From contig CM060692.1 in the NCBI GenBank assembly GCA_030686995.1, positions 123,933,296-123,997,295 on the forward strand: a DNA stretch of 64,000 nucleotides. Direction: 5' to 3'. A program made the translations under genes and the position numbers. Source of the DNA: Artemisia argyi. Lineage: Eukaryota; Streptophyta; Magnoliopsida; Asterales; Asteraceae. Shown here piece by piece: positions 12,051 through 24,723 of the stretch. The notes under the pieces are model-generated. The model was not told where the DNA came from and ran no database searches. It saw only the letters and a program-made list of their open reading frames with translations. How positions within the stretch are numbered: position 1 is the stretch's first letter; each line of letters opens with the position of its first letter.

Positions 12051-13250
12051 AATACAACGTTGCAAGAACTCCACAACAGAATGGTGTTGCAGAGAGAAGA
12101 AACAAGACACTGATTGAGGTTGCAAGAACAATGTTATCTGATTCTAAATTACCTATACCTTTTTGGGCTGAAGCTGTAAACACTGCATGTTTTGTGCAAA
12201 ACAAAAGTAAGGTAGTTAAGCCTCACAACAAGACTCCAGATGAATTATTTCATGGAAAGAAACCAATGATTGATTTTCTCAAACCATTTGGATGTCCTGT
12301 TACTATTTTGAACACTAAGGATCAGTTAGGCAAGTTTGAAGAAAAGGTAGATGAAGGATACTTAGTTGGTTACTCTGTGAATAGTAAAGCTTTCAGGGTG
12401 TACAATAAGAGAACCAAACATGTAGAGGAGAATTTGCATATCAAGTTTAGTGAGAACATATCTAATGTTGAAGGGAAGGGACCAAAATGGTTTTTTAATG
12501 TTGATATTCTTACCAAGACTATGAATTATGTGCCAGTTATTGCAAGTGTAGACACTAACAAACCTCAAGAAGAATTTGTTTTGGTTGAGAAATTAAAGAT
12601 TGGTCCAACTTTACTACCCTTTCAGAAGGATAAAACTTCACAAGAAGATGTGGTTGCTCAAGAGAAACCTAAGGAATCAGAAGAAGGCATTGAGATACCT
12701 GTTGATGTAGAAAAGGTAACAAATGAAGCACCTAAAGTGGTTGTTGATGTCTCTCCAACAAGGTCAGAAGACTCTACTGCTGACTCAGAAGACTCTACTG
12801 CTAGGCCAAAAGAAACAACTACTGCTTCAATCAATTCTGCTGCCAAGCCAATTGACTTTACTTCTTCACCAAAGTTTCCGTCAGTGGACACTCAGGGTAG
12901 GACTTCTGTTGATCCAAACTATCCTGATGATCCAAATATGCCTCCTCTAGAGAATATCTACTATGATACAGATGATGAAGCTCTTGATGGTTAATTGTTT
13001 GCAGCAGATGCAGACATTAATAACATGGAACTCAATATTCCCGTTAGTCCCACTACTACCACAAGAGTTCTCAAGAATCATCCCAAAGATCAAATTCTCA
13101 GTGATCCAACATCATCTGTTCAAACAAGAAGAATGACTAAAGAGCTGAAAGATCTACAACATCAAAGTTTCTTTGCAAGATCTCTTCATCAAAGAAACAG
13201 TCACAAAGATCTGCAAAAATTGTTTGTTTCCCTGTTTTCTATCTCAAATT
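12046..13250 (+). pseudogene. Copia integrase C-terminal part and linker (element G)
   Basis: The frame is open from the LARD1 junction and contains TPQQNGVAERRNKTLIE with the catalytic Glu, then a GKF-type block (LGKFEEKVDEGYLVGYS) typical of Copia integrase, then a Ser/Thr/Pro/Glu-rich linker. A stop at about 12992 interrupts it; the same frame continues to about 13249. A frame change near 13170-13250 leads into reverse transcriptase. Confidence 0.85.
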
Positions 13251-14285
13251 GAAGCCAAAAATACTTACAAAGCCTTACAAGAGCCAAGCTGGGTGGAAGC
13301 AATGCAAGATGAGCTTCTGCAATTCAAACTACAAGAAGTATGGACTCTGGTTGATTTACTAAATGGGCAGAGGGTGTTTGGAACTAAATGGGTTTTCAGA
13401 TGCAAAAGAGATGAAAGAGGGATAGTCATCAGAAACAAGGCAAGGTTAGTAACACAAGGATACATTCAACAAGAAGGAATTGACTATGATCAAGTATTTG
13501 CACCTATGGAAAGGATAGAGGCTATTAGATTGTTCTTGGCTTATGCTTCATATAAAGATTTTGTGGTGTATCAAATGGATGTCAAAAGTACTTTTCTATA
13601 CGGGACTATTACTGAAGAAGTTTATGTGTCTCAACCACCTGGTTTTGAAGACCCTGACCATCCTGACAAAGTTTACAAGGTGAATAGAGCAATGTATAGT
13701 TTACATTAAGCTCCTAGAGCTTGGTATGATACCTTGTCAACATATTTGTTAGACGCTGGGTTTAGTAGAGGAAAGATTGACAAGACTTTGTTTCTCAAAA
13801 GATACAAGGATGATATTTTGCCGGTGCAAATCTATGTTGATGACATCATCTTTGGTTCTACAAACAAAGCTATGTGTGTTGAGTTTGGGAAGCTTATGAA
13901 GGGTAAGTTTGCTATGAGTTCAATGGGGGAACTCACCTTCTTCTTGGGTATGCAAGTCATACAAAAGGAAGATGGCATATTTATTAGTCAGTATAAGTAT
14001 GTTAATAACATTTTGAAGAAGTTTGGATTTGAAGATGCTAAGCCTGCTAAAACAACCATGGAATCCGATAAACCATTGCTGAAGGATGAAAATGGAAAAG
14101 AAGTAGATGTTCACTTGTATAGATCAATGATTGGTTCATTAATGTATCTTACAGCTTTAAGGCCTGATATTATGTTTGCTGTCTGTGCCTATGCAAGATT
14201 CCAAGTATGTCCCAAAGAATCACATCTCAATGCAGTGAAGAAAATTTTTAGGTATCTGAGGCATCAACCTAAATTAGGCCTCTGA
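13251..14285 (+). pseudogene. Copia reverse transcriptase (element G)
   Basis: The order of motifs is that of the Copia [11 protein letters not shown] at the entry, [36 protein letters not shown] with the first catalytic Asp, QPPGFEDP, then after a stop at 13707 the IYVDDIIFGST catalytic pair and MGELTFFLGMQV. The fragment ends with a TGA at 14283. YVDDIIFGST is the form seen in Sireviruses. The catalytic Asp residues are present, but the stop between them prevents a functional product. Confidence 0.9.
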
Positions 14286-14775
14286 TATCCTAAGGATTCA
14301 CCTTTTTGATTTGGTAGCATACTCAAATAGTGAAAATGCTGGAGCTTGCTTGGATAGAAAGTCTACAACTGAAGGTTGTCAATTTCTTGGAAACAGATTG
14401 GTGTCATGGCAATGCAAGAAACAAACAGTGGTGGAAAACTCTACAACTGAAGCTGAGTATGTGGCTGCTTCAAGTTGTTGTGGTCAAGTGCTTTGGATGC
14501 AAAATCAACTACTGGATTATGGGTATAATTTCATGAACACCAAGATTCACATTGATAAAAACATCACACTTTGCATCATTAAAAACACTGTTTTTCATTC
14601 TAAAACAAAACATATTCAGATAAGACATCACTTTATAAGAGATTGTTATGAAAAGAAGTTAATTCAAATAGTCAAGATTCATACTAATAACAATGTTGCT
14701 AATCTACTCACAAAACATTTTGATGTGGGGAGGTTTCAATTTTTAATTGCTAACATTGGTATGATAAACCTTTGA
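14286..14775 (+). pseudogene. Copia RNase H (element G)
   Basis: It is in a different frame from RT, with stops at 14284-14310. Motifs: AYSNSENAGACLDRKSTTEG, then TTEAEYVAASSC, then TKHIQIRHHFIRD and the ending VANLLTKHFDVGRFQ. The usual first catalytic Asp in AYSDSD is Asn here, a loss of a key residue. The TTEAEY glutamate is kept. The end at 14775 matches the usual end of Copia pol. Confidence 0.85.
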
Positions 14776-15168
14776 AAAACTTATCTCCTTATGCTTTTGT
14801 AAAGTTTTGTAAAATGATTGTGCTGCTGTTTAAGATGTTTCTGTTGCTTCTTATGAAGTATTTTGCTAGTTGGATTTTACCCTGCTGCTACATGCTATTC
14901 TACTGCTGAGTATCACTAGTATATTTGCAACATATGTTTGTATGTTTTGTGGTTTTTAGACTAACATTTTGCAGGGTAAGTTCAAATTGATGATTGTTGC
15001 TGTTTATACACAAGTCTAAAGATACTCAGAACAGAACAAAGTCATTCATTAAATTGATAAAGGCAAAAGATTACAAACACATGTTTAAACCACATAAAAG
15101 CCTACCCAAGAGTACAAAAGATTGCTACATCAACAAACTACATCAAAAGACAACTATCAAAACCTACA
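14776..15168 (+). other. Spacer after pol (element G)
   Basis: About 390 bp with no convincing frame. CTGCTGCT-type phrases (14820-14910) recall the element's own LTR. It separates pol from the reverse-strand frame and would be that frame's 3' flank. Confidence 0.6.
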
Positions 15169-15703
15169 TCAACGTCTAGGGCATGGAAGCCCAATAACCA
15201 CTTCTCTTTTCTTTGGCAGAGGAGGGTTTGATCTTCTTGTTATGGGTGGTGGCCTTGGTCTTGATGATTGTGGTCTTTCAGGAGTTGCAGGAGGATTGTT
15301 CCGTGGTTCATCCTCATCTAATGATGTAACTTGGAGATGGTGGTTGGATTGGGATCCAGGGATTGGGATCCTCTGTTGATTCTGATGAAGATGGAGACTT
15401 GGGGGGCATCACACTTTTACCCCATGAAGAGCTTGGAGTTTGATTAAGGTTCAAGAGATCCTTGAACACTGGAAGATCATGTTTTCTCTTCCTTGCTTGT
15501 TCCTTCATCCTACATCCATCATGAGAAGGACGGAATGGTGGAACGTATGGGGGAAGTGGTGTTGATTCATCCGATGAAGAATCAGAAGATATGTTGATGA
15601 TTTCGGGAGTGGATTTAATCTTGATTGTGATTTGACTTGGTGGATTGATGATTTTGGAAGATATTAGGGTTTGCGTGTGCTGAATTAGGGAAAGATTAGT
15701 TCC
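15169..15703 (-). pseudogene. Reverse-strand frame between pol and the post-pol frame (element G)
   Basis: On the minus strand a frame is open from about 15703 to 15314, with a Met at 15508, and a second frame continues it to a TGA at 15169-15171 after one frame change near 15350. Together they cover about 175 codons. The translation is rich in Ser, Pro, Arg and Lys (for example KEQARKRKHDLPVF; later RPRPPPITRRSNPPLPKKR) and shows no domain I know. A minus-strand TATA-like TTATAAAAAGG lies at about 15697-15707, just before it. Both halves have similar composition, which suggests one protein later frameshifted. Antisense genes are known in a few plant LTR elements; chance openness cannot be excluded. 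Confidence 0.45.
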
Positions 15704-15707
15704 TTTT
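15697..15707 (-). promoter_or_regulatory. TATA-like box before the reverse-strand frame
   Basis: TTATAAAAAGG on the minus strand, about 190 bp upstream of the first Met of the reverse-strand frame. Motif only. Confidence 0.3.
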
Positions 15708-16013
15708 TATAATGATCAAGGCGTAAACCGAGCATTTAATGATAAGGATCTTTTGACTTTTTGAACAAGATTTAATTATTGACTAGTCAACTCTGCTGCT
15801 AGTTGTTTTAATCTGCTGCTAGTTCTGCTGATATCAAGGTTGTGCTGCTATGGCTGAAAGTGTGAGGGTGGTTATGTAACTTCTCTAAATAAGTTTAAAA
15901 CCTAATTGAAACATACAATTGGTTTTTACGCGCTCCAAATTGAAGTTTTCCCAAACCCTAACACTATATTGTTCTCAAAGTCAAAAAACCCCAATTCCTC
16001 AAAACCCTAATTC
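15704..16013 (+). other. Spacer before the post-pol frame (element G)
   Basis: No frame is recognised. CTGCTGCTAG phrases occur at 15790-15830. A short open stretch from a TTG at 15919 to 16113 lies in another frame from the recognised protein and is probably incidental. Confidence 0.5.
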
Positions 16014-16849
16014 ATGGAATCAACACGTACATAGGCTGAAAGTCACAATAATGTTGCCTTATTGGATGAAGAGATGGTTCATGAAGGTTTTACAGATATG
16101 GTTAAGTTCTTGAATGCTACTTCTCTTAGGTATGCATTAACTGTGAATCCTACTATATATATTTCCTACATCAAATAATTTTGGCTTACTGCTAAAGTCA
16201 AAACTAGGAATGGGGAAAAACATATTAAGGCCATGGTAGATGCTCAACAAGTGCTTGTCACTGAATCTTCTATAAGAGAAATTCTTCTCTTAGATGATGA
16301 AACAGAGACTAAGTGTCTTGCTAACTCTGCCATTTTTGAGGGTTTAAATGATTTGGGATATGAGGGCCAACATTCTAGTTTAAAATATCAAAAAGGGCTT
16401 CTCTGTTCTCAATATAAATTTTTGGTTCACAATCTTCTTCATTGTTTGAGTTCTAAAACTTCTGGTTGGAATGAGTTCAGTGCTACCATAGCTTCTGCTA
16501 TGATATGCCTGAGCAAAGGAGATCCATTTAAATTTTCAAACATGATTTTGGAAGGGATTGCAAAAAGCATCAAAGAGTCTGGTTCTTATTTACTATATCC
16601 AAGATTTATACAACTCTTTGTGGAAAACCAAATTTCAAAAGTAAGAACACATAAAGCCACTTATGTATCTCCTAAGCTGGTTCCAAAAATGTTTACTTTC
16701 TTACATAAAAATGGAAAAGGATTTTCTGGCACACTTAAACCAATTACACCTTATATGGTGCAAATTTTGCAAAATATTCAGGGTAACGAATCAGGAACTC
16801 CCACTGATTCCCATCACACACCCAATTTTACTGCATCTGTCACACAAGC
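16014..16849 (+). pseudogene. Post-pol frame of element G, part 1
   Basis: A frame starts at ATG 16014, has stops soon after (about 16029 and 16176), then is open from 16233 to the element B junction. Its translation (NATSLRYALTVNPTIY, then GWNEFSATIASAMICL, YPRFIQLFVENQ) resembles a conserved protein I recall downstream of Copia pol in Asteraceae genomes, sometimes annotated there with unrelated names. Function is unknown; in Sireviruses this position is called env-like. Removing element B at its duplication continues the frame at 34517. Confidence 0.65.
16845..16849 (+). repeat. Element B target-site duplication, left
   Basis: CAAGC, against CAACC at 34517-34521; four of five bases agree. 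The surrounding G reading frame resumes across it, which supports the boundaries. Confidence 0.75.
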
Positions 16850-18106
16850 TATAACAATCAACAAACACCCATTACAAAAACCTATAGTAGGTATTTCACA
16901 GGTAGATTTTTATTTTTTTATATATATTATTACTTGTATGACTCACTAGACCTGCTCACGTATCTACACAAGCCAAATAACTCAACACTCACATCCTATA
17001 AACCCCAGGTATGTCAAGCATAAAATCATAACAACACCATAATAAGTAATTCACCAATCTAAAACACTAAACATAACACAAAACCCTAATAAACAATAAC
17101 TAAAACTTAAGTAGGATTATGTGCTTATCTGAACATATATGCTTAGTTTCACTAGTATGAATGTGTCCAAGGCTTAAATATGAGTTTCCTTTGGAATATT
17201 AGGATATATTAGGACCATTAGGCTATAGAATAAACCCTTTAGAACTTACGTACAAACCCCATAAACCCAAAACCATAACTAGGTCATAGTTAACTATAAT
17301 TAGGTCTAAACCATCCCAAAACTTCCCCATAGGTCACTACCACTTAGTATAAGCCTTTTAGAAGTTAGGAATAGTTATTAGACACTCATAGGACAGTAGT
17401 CTAGGCACTAAACCATAGGATAAACCCTAGTCTCTTACTAAACCCACTTAGGTCATTTAGGTTACAAAACTAGGTCAAACCTTCCTAAACTTTTCCCATA
17501 AGTTACCCTCACTTAGAATAAACCCTTTAGGACTTAGGATTAGTTACTAGACACCCTTAGGAACTTAACTTAGGCACTAAACCTTAGGTAAAACCTTAAA
17601 CACTTAATAAGTAGAACTAGGTCTAAACTTAACTAAAATAAGTAAAACCTAAACATAAGCACCTCAAACACCTCAACCTAGCACCCTAACACCTTAGTCA
17701 TACCCAAGTACACACCCTAAAACCTCTAAGCACCCACACAAGTTGGTCCATCACCTACTTGTCTAATTCACCACTAATCCACCCTAAACCACCATTAAAC
17801 GTCCACTAAACCACCACTAATCTACCCCTAATCACCCTAAACCACCCCTAAATACCCTAAGCAGCTTACAAGCACCTCCAAGCACCCAAGCAATGAGGTG
17901 CATCACCTCCTTGTAAGCTACTTACCCCAAACCGCCTCCACGGCTAAACCACCACCACTTCCGTCCTACTCCGCCCCATAGCTACCACTATAGCTTTTCC
18001 TCATCACCATGTAGCCTTACCACATCACCAACTAGCCTTTCTTGCTCACCCCTCCCCCTCCTCGACACCACATCACCCCATTTGCCACCTATTCCCTTTG
18101 TGACCC

Positions 18107-18114
18107 TATAAATA
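18107..18114 (+). promoter_or_regulatory. TATA box of element B 5' LTR
   Basis: TATAAATA within CCCTATAAATACCCCG. The 3' LTR has CTACAAATACC at the same place (about 32291), so the TATA core is lost there. Position about 1.26 kb into the LTR. Confidence 0.5.
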
Positions 18115-18986
18115 CCCCGTACCCCCTCATTCTAAAACCACAACTTTCTTTCTTTCTTACAACACATACTCTGGTCCTAGTAGTGGTGTATGAGTTATAG
18201 TAAGCTTGGAAGTCGAGCAGGATAGGCCTAAGACCTTGCCGAGTCTATTTCGAGCCCTAGAAAACCCTAACCCTAGTTATAACCCACGTAAACCCTCCCT
18301 TAGCCAAGCAAGTCTTACATGTTAGTTTATTTAGCTTTAGTTTAGTCTTATAATAGATTTAGGTTGCCTTGGAACCCATAGGATACCTTGCCTAAGCCTT
18401 GAACGCTAGAACTAGATTACATTTAAAATGCTAGATTGAGTTATATACTTGCATGCATGCTATAAGTCACTTCTATAAGTCATACACTAGTTATAAATAA
18501 CCTAGATAAGTTAAAATAAGTAAAACATAAGCTAGAAAACTTAGTTGCTAGATAAAATATAAGTTACATGCATATTAGGACTAGTTTTGCAAAACTTTAC
18601 ATGCATAAGAGTATATATCGTAAATTCCTGAAATTATAAAATCTCGGGACTGTTTTTGATATTTCCTAGAAGTTATAAGTGTAAGGACTAGTTTTTCATA
18701 ATATTAAAAACCTAGGATAAATATTAAAATAATTATAAAGATAAAGGTCTAAATGGTAAAATATAGAGGTCTAAATGGACTTAAGAGAACTTAAGAGTCT
18801 TAGGTTAGTTACTTAAAGTATAGAAGTCTAGGGACTAGTTGTTTCAAGTATAGATAGTTATTAGTATAAGTAATAAAAGTAATATAAGTTTAGGGTAGAA
18901 AACGTAAATATATTAACTACAAGGGTAAAAAGTGCAAATATCATATAAGTATAAAACCTAAATAAAGTTAGAAGCATAACATAATA

Positions 18987-19290
18987 CTAGGGAGCTTCCT
19001 GCGAGGAGTACTATGTGGATATTTTGTTTTGACGAGTTTGTTGGGTTTACGAATTTAAGTGCCCTGACTCCTCGAACGATTATTGCATATACTTCGAAGA
19101 TATGATGCCCCGAATGGTGATATGGTTATAACTAAACCCTAATAACAACATAACTAAATAATAGGGAGCTTTGTGCGAGGAGTATTAACTTCTGAATTAT
19201 GATGGCCCGAACGGTATTATGTTCATAATACAATAGTAGTGAGCTTCACGTGAGGATTCATATACTTCTGAATTACAATGGCCTGAACGG
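18987..19290 (+). repeat. Three degenerate repeats in element B LTR
   Basis: Blocks beginning GGGAGCTT/GTGAGCTT, then GAGGAGTA or GAGGATTC, then TTCTGAATTA and GGCCCGAACGG-like words start near 18992, 19163 and 19230. The 3' LTR has the same three near 33194, 33369 and 33449. Confidence 0.7.
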
Positions 19291-19453
19291 TGTTATGTTT
19301 TATATAAAACAGTAACAAACCTAAAAACAATAACTTGAGAAACATAAACATGATAACTAAAGCTTGACATACATACAAAACCAAGAACACACTAGGCTAC
19401 GTGAGTAAGGCGGTCTAGTTTCCGAGTCACTATTTACATCAGTTAGATTACTC

Positions 19454-19458
19454 TAAAC
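19454..19458 (+). repeat. LARD2 left target duplication
   Basis: TAAAC before TGTCACACC. The partner on the right is lost in a deletion. Comparison with the intact 3' LTR of B (33662-33666) shows that this is the insertion point. Confidence 0.75.
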
Positions 19459-22400
19459 TGTCACACCCCCAAAATCGGGTCCAGCGGAAGCATACATGTA
19501 GCTGGGGTGTAATTCAATTGGTATTACGACACTTGTTCAAAAATAGTTTGCACTTGAATCATTTAGAATAAAATAGTTAAATCAAAATGTTGATTTTACA
19601 TTGTTAAAAGCAATGCGGAAGTAGGCCATTAAAATAGTTAAAAACGGTCCCCAAATTATTAAATCAGAGTCTTCTATGACCATGCCATGCCCTGCCAAAA
19701 CCTCCAGTAGTGTGCCATTGGTTAAAACCTGAAAATACATGCTAAAGTGTCAACACGAGGTTGGTGAGTTCATAGAGTCTTGTGAAAAAGAATGTAATGC
19801 ATTGAAATGAAGATTTCCCAGCAAAGGCATCGTAAATCCACTCAGTTCCAAGTCCCGCCATAAGAGACTTGTAAGCTGTGTGTTCACAACCCACTGCTAA
19901 AAGTAATAAGTTTGTAATAAATCAGTCATAAGGTTGTTGCAAAAGCATCGTAATCCAGTAATAATAGTAGTGGAAAAGTATCGTAATTCCATAAGTAATT
20001 TTCATATGTACAATAGCCACAAGTATAAAGTGAACTGACATAAATGTCAAAAATGCTACATTGTCTCTTAAGCTCATGACCCCGAAGCTAGACGATACTT
20101 GGCCCCAAAGAGTGGTTACCAGACACTCTAATAATTAAGACATGAAATGCATCTGTAATTCTGTTGGAGTAACCCAAACACAGATGGAGGAGTCACCCTC
20201 AATAGATCTATTCACTCACTCTCACTTGGAACTTAATTAACGGTCCATGAAATAATAAAGGGGACTTGTCCTGACGTGGTAAATAAGGCAACTTAAGCAA
20301 TGTATGGAATTTGTAATACTTGGGCATGTACAAAAATAGTTGTTGCAATGTATTCTCCCCCATGGTATTTGAAATCGTATAAAAGTATAACACGAGTATT
20401 TAAGCATGTATCTCCCCCAAAGAGTTTGTAAAGTAATTAAACCAGTAAAAGTGGGGCTATGACTCACCTGATATGATGGTACAATGAACATGTAATGAGC
20501 TGAAAAACAAGGCGCGCACACTAGCCGCAATCTAATATGAATGATGAACGATCTACTTTAGATCATGAAATGATGTTATGGATGTCCATGCACATGTTTC
20601 CTATACCACTCTACTCTTGAGAAAATACTTGTTATTATCAAAATAATACACTTTCCAAGACTTAGGAAAAATATGGCTATTAGAAAAATAAAACTAGTTG
20701 CAATATATATACTTATATATATATATATATCGTATGTACCAATGTTTGTGTTGAAATCCTCGGTTTGAAATCCTTGAAATAACGCCTTGTAGTAATGAAA
20801 ATATACTTGTAATCACTAATACATCATTAGTTATGAAATTGGGTACTTGGTTAATATTTCTAGAAAATCTAGAATTTAGTACGTAGTGTTATTATTATTT
20901 CTAAAAGCTGCCAATTATAGAGGATTTTTGCCGATATTGAAACGTGAATATCTTTGTCGTTATAAGCCCGTTTTACTTGTTCTTTATATCCACGGTTACG
21001 TCTTAGTATGTAGTAATATATTTTGGAAAGCTTGACTCCTCCGGGTTATGTCTAAAGCCTCGTTTTGTCCGACGAAAAACGTCCAACAACAACAATTTTC
21101 AGAAAATATACTTTTCGTCAATAAACTTGCAAAAATCATAACTTCTTCGTTATAAACTCTTTTTAATCCGTTCTTTCGCCTACGGATTCGTTTTTGAAAG
21201 TATTTTCAAAAATTTTTGCCAAAGTTTCCTTTGTTTTTACTGATTTTCCAGAATTTACCAAAATGGGACAGCATGTTTATAAACTTGTTACAAATCCATT
21301 TCCAAGGTTCAAAATTAGTTTTATCTTCAACCAAAACTCTTGCAAACTCCACAAAACTATACTAATCCTACCATACACCTTCTTAGGGTGCCATGGGTTC
21401 CTAATGACTAGTAATCAAGTTAATTTTACAAAGGAACACCTAAATCACAATCTAGGGTTTGTATGTTCAAAAAGTATACAAAAATAAAGTGGTATAACTA
21501 GTTTGAGCATGAAATTAAGCATGAATACTATAAGATACATATGTTAATTAGATGAAAACATGAAAATAATTTTGAATACTCACTTTGAAATTCTAGGTGA
21601 TTAGATGATGAGAAACCTTGGATTACTTGTGTTTTTGTGTTATGATTCTTGATTAGGATGATGAAATGAACAACTTTGATGCTTTGTACTTTGATAAATG
21701 ATGGATGGATCATGGATCTTGGTGTTGGGTCGTGGTTATGGTGATGAGAAAGAGAGGAGAAGAAATTTTTGGCTTATGAAATTTCTATGTTATGATTTTA
21801 GGAACTTGTCATGTTTTTGTTTATGAGGTTTATAGTATTAAATGGTACATAAATGCATAAGGTTAGAAAATAATACTTGTGGTATTTAGGGGTGGTATTG
21901 GACCGGTTTTACATGAGAAAAAGAGATGCAAAGTCAGTTTTGATCACTTAGAAAATGTAATGTATTATTAGTTGTAGTTTAGTGTAAGTATTAGTTATAA
22001 TCGGGTACCGGGTTTGCTAGAAATAAATATTAACAAAGTTAACCGGGACTTATTAAAGTCATAAAAATGTTAAAAAAATATGTTGGGTATAAGTACTGAG
22101 TGTTCGGGTGATTATTGTTTACTTTTCACGAAAACCGTCGTAATATTCATAAGCTCATGTTATAAATAAAATAAATTTCCAAAATACTGGGTAAATGAAT
22201 GTTATAACTTTTATGATGATAAAATGGATATAAAAATATGTCGGGACCATTGTGGGAATATTTAGATATATTTGTCATGTATAAACCGGGTGTTAACGTT
22301 TACTATAAATACTTATACGTAAAAACGTTAAATGTATCAAATATATAAATTTGAAAATCCTAAGAGTGGTATAACATGAATATGCTGTTATGATGATATG

Positions 22401-22712
22401 CAGACTGTCTCTAGTCCGTATGTAGTGTCCTTAGCACTAATGAAATGAATTCGCACCTAAACCAATCCGGTTACGCGAATTTGAATACCCGTAAACTAAA
22501 TTTACGATCAAATGTGTAATGCAAGTGAATAGTGAAAACTTTTCTGGCAATAAATAGTGTTTAGTGAATAGTAATATTTCTGAATGCTTCTCGGAATGTC
22601 AAACTGACACCAAAAATGATGAATAGTAAACTGATGAATAGTGTTTGATGAATAGTGTTTTTCCAAAGTTCGGGAAATGACCTGAAATGACCTGAAATGG
22701 TGAGTTGTGACA
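19459..22712 (-). repeat. LARD2 left LTR (3' LTR of the element)
   Basis: 3254 bp, TGTCACACC to GTTGTGACA. It is clearly related to the LARD1 LTR at both ends and in the middle block around 21000-21250. The segment corresponding to the LARD1 50-bp array (19900-20400) is a different sequence. Confidence 0.9.
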
Positions 22713-22729
22713 GTCTTCCCCTCTAAAAG
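22713..22729 (-). promoter_or_regulatory. LARD2 polypurine tract
   Basis: Minus-strand CTTTTAGAGGGGAAGAC, identical to that of LARD1, directly before the 3' LTR. Confidence 0.85.
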
Positions 22730-22989
22730 GAACTTCGTCCCGAAGTTCAGTTTGTGTTGGTCTCTGAAAACATATTGGTGAAAAGTGATGATATTTGAGA
22801 ATTCCAGCGGACTCTAATGATAGGAATTCGGCTCTACTTCTACTGTTTGACCACATGGTCCATGATTTCTGTTGGTTCTCTTACAAGGTTTATGTTTGAC
22901 TTTGGGTTGGATCCCTTTCCAAATGGGATTATGAGTGACTAATCTGAAAAGATGATAATACATGGTTGTGTAGTCCTGGTGTTCTCTAA

Positions 22990-23480
22990 CAAGGCTCAAG
23001 TCTGACGGCCACTAGGCCTACTCTGTTTGAAATATTACATGGTCCAGTGTATATCGGGTTTAACTTTCCAAGTTTTCTGAATGGTATCATGCCTTTCCTA
23101 GGCAGAATTTTCTGTATAACTCTGCTTACCAACTTGATGTTTTAATTGTTTACAACTTTATCGAACTTGTAACTGATTCTTGATTTGTAGGAAGTTCCTG
23201 GTTATTTCATGAATACTTACTGGACTAGTGAGTTGGGCTTTTCCAAATTTCGATCCGTCAATGAATGTTGGCACTTCGACCATAGAGTGCCTCAAATGGT
23301 GTAGTCTCTACGCTCGCGCGATAACTATAGTTGCAACTGAATTTGATTTATGGTAATTGGTTAGTCCAACCATTTCTTGAGTCAATCACTCATGCTCTGA
23401 GCATACTTTCCTATGTTTGAATCGATCTCAAATTTCTGACCATTAGTCCGCAGATGATAGGTGACGTGTCTTACAAGATA
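22990..23480 (-). pseudogene. Integrase remnant of a chromovirus (LARD2)
   Basis: On the minus strand the order is that of the 3' half of gypsy integrase. Around 23450 the words TYHLRTNGQ recall the 'TAYHPQTDGQ' catalytic-Glu region. Around 23290 a stretch reads like 'PFEALYGRK'. Around 23050-23130 is LPRKGMIPFRKLGKLNP followed by a TGPCNISNRVG-like tail. Stops and frame changes separate the blocks. This is stronger evidence than in LARD1 that the family arose from a Tekay/Del-type element by loss of most of pol. Confidence 0.75.
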
Positions 23481-24723
23481 TATGTTTTGTATAACTGTAG
23501 TTTGGAGAAAAAAATCCATTTAAAAGTGAAAGTATTAAGAGGATAAAGTAGTCAGGTATGTATGTCTGCACAAAGGCATAGGTGTCTAACATGTTTGGAT
23601 AAAGTCTATTGGTGAGTCCATGTTCAATTGAATGTTCTACAGTCTTGGTTAGGAGATTGGATTAATCTCCATGGTGTGACTTAGTGAGCACTCGTATAGA
23701 AAATAATCCTGTAATTCAGTCAAGCCAATACTTTCTAGATAATGGAATTTTTTTGTGATCAGGCCAGTGATAGTGGTTCGAATAGTTTGGTGATATCCTG
23801 GGAATTCTGTTGAGTTTTGAAATGGTCTTAATGTACCGAGAGATTCTCCTTATAGATGGTATGGAAAGTCTTTCCTAGGGAGGTCATTGATAATATCCAC
23901 TTAACGATATTGGAGGTAGTGAGGGATGAGTGACATATGATTCTATAGAGTGTCACCTAATTCTATATATAAATGGGGATGGGGAAAGGAAATGATAGTG
24001 ATGGTGAGAAGGGAAGAGACTGTGACAACTGCGACAAAATGATATTGTGATAAAAGAAAATACCGTGATGTAAGTGTATCGTGCATAGACGTGAATGTTC
24101 ATGAGATGAAATGATCAATTGACATGCTTCCAAGCGGTGGTTCACGAAGTGATGAAAAGTAGGAATGTTCTGACAACGAGGGTATACACACACATGCATG
24201 AAACATTTGGAAAATGAGTACAGGATTCAATCCAGACATAATTTTATTATAACCATTCTCAGTGTTGCAAAATTCATTTCTAAGTCTGATATAGGTAGTC
24301 AGCCTATGTCCTACTATCCCGGGTTGAATATAGATGACTAGTCTATATTCCACCGAGGTTCCATGAATTTTGAAATACTCAGCTCAGTTATACTGAGACT
24401 ATGTCCTTCACAAATACCAAGACGTTCTGAAAGACTAAGGCAGGTGACCAAACTCGAGGTCAAATGATTAAACTATGCAAGGAAAAACATAATGCGGTGA
24501 CCTATATGATACGTGAACATGCTTATATGAAAGACAACTATAGAAATCAACTATTATAAATGAATATAATATATCAGATAATGAGACACAAATCTCATCA
24601 CCTATATCAGCAACTAACCACAAATGAGGCATCATCTTGGCAGGCAGGCACGTGACGGTCATAGGGTTAAGTTTTCTTGAAAGTAGCTATAGTCTAGGTT
24701 TTAAAAACACTTAGTTCGCTATA
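23481..24723 (-). mobile_element. LARD2 interior, non-coding remainder
   Basis: Matches the LARD1 interior (about 7410-8658) closely, with no significant frame. I see no domain in it. Confidence 0.7.

Larger units (their letters stand above)
16850..19458 (+). repeat. Element B 5' LTR, first part
   Basis: Matches 31024-33666 of the 3' LTR with many small differences. The sequence is unusually rich in CCTAA/TTAGG and CTAAACC words (17100-17900) but has no regular telomere array. A TATA box TATAAATA lies at 18107-18114. The part ends at TAAAC, where LARD2 entered. Confidence 0.9.

Noticed and set aside
13920..14114. Antisense frame over reverse transcriptase
   Set aside because: Short frame opposite a recognised RT domain; a shadow of the real coding strand.
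17100..17900. CCCTAA/CTAAACC-rich sequence as telomeric DNA
   Set aside because: Words are irregularly spaced with no array of the plant telomere unit; the same bias occurs throughout element B's LTR.
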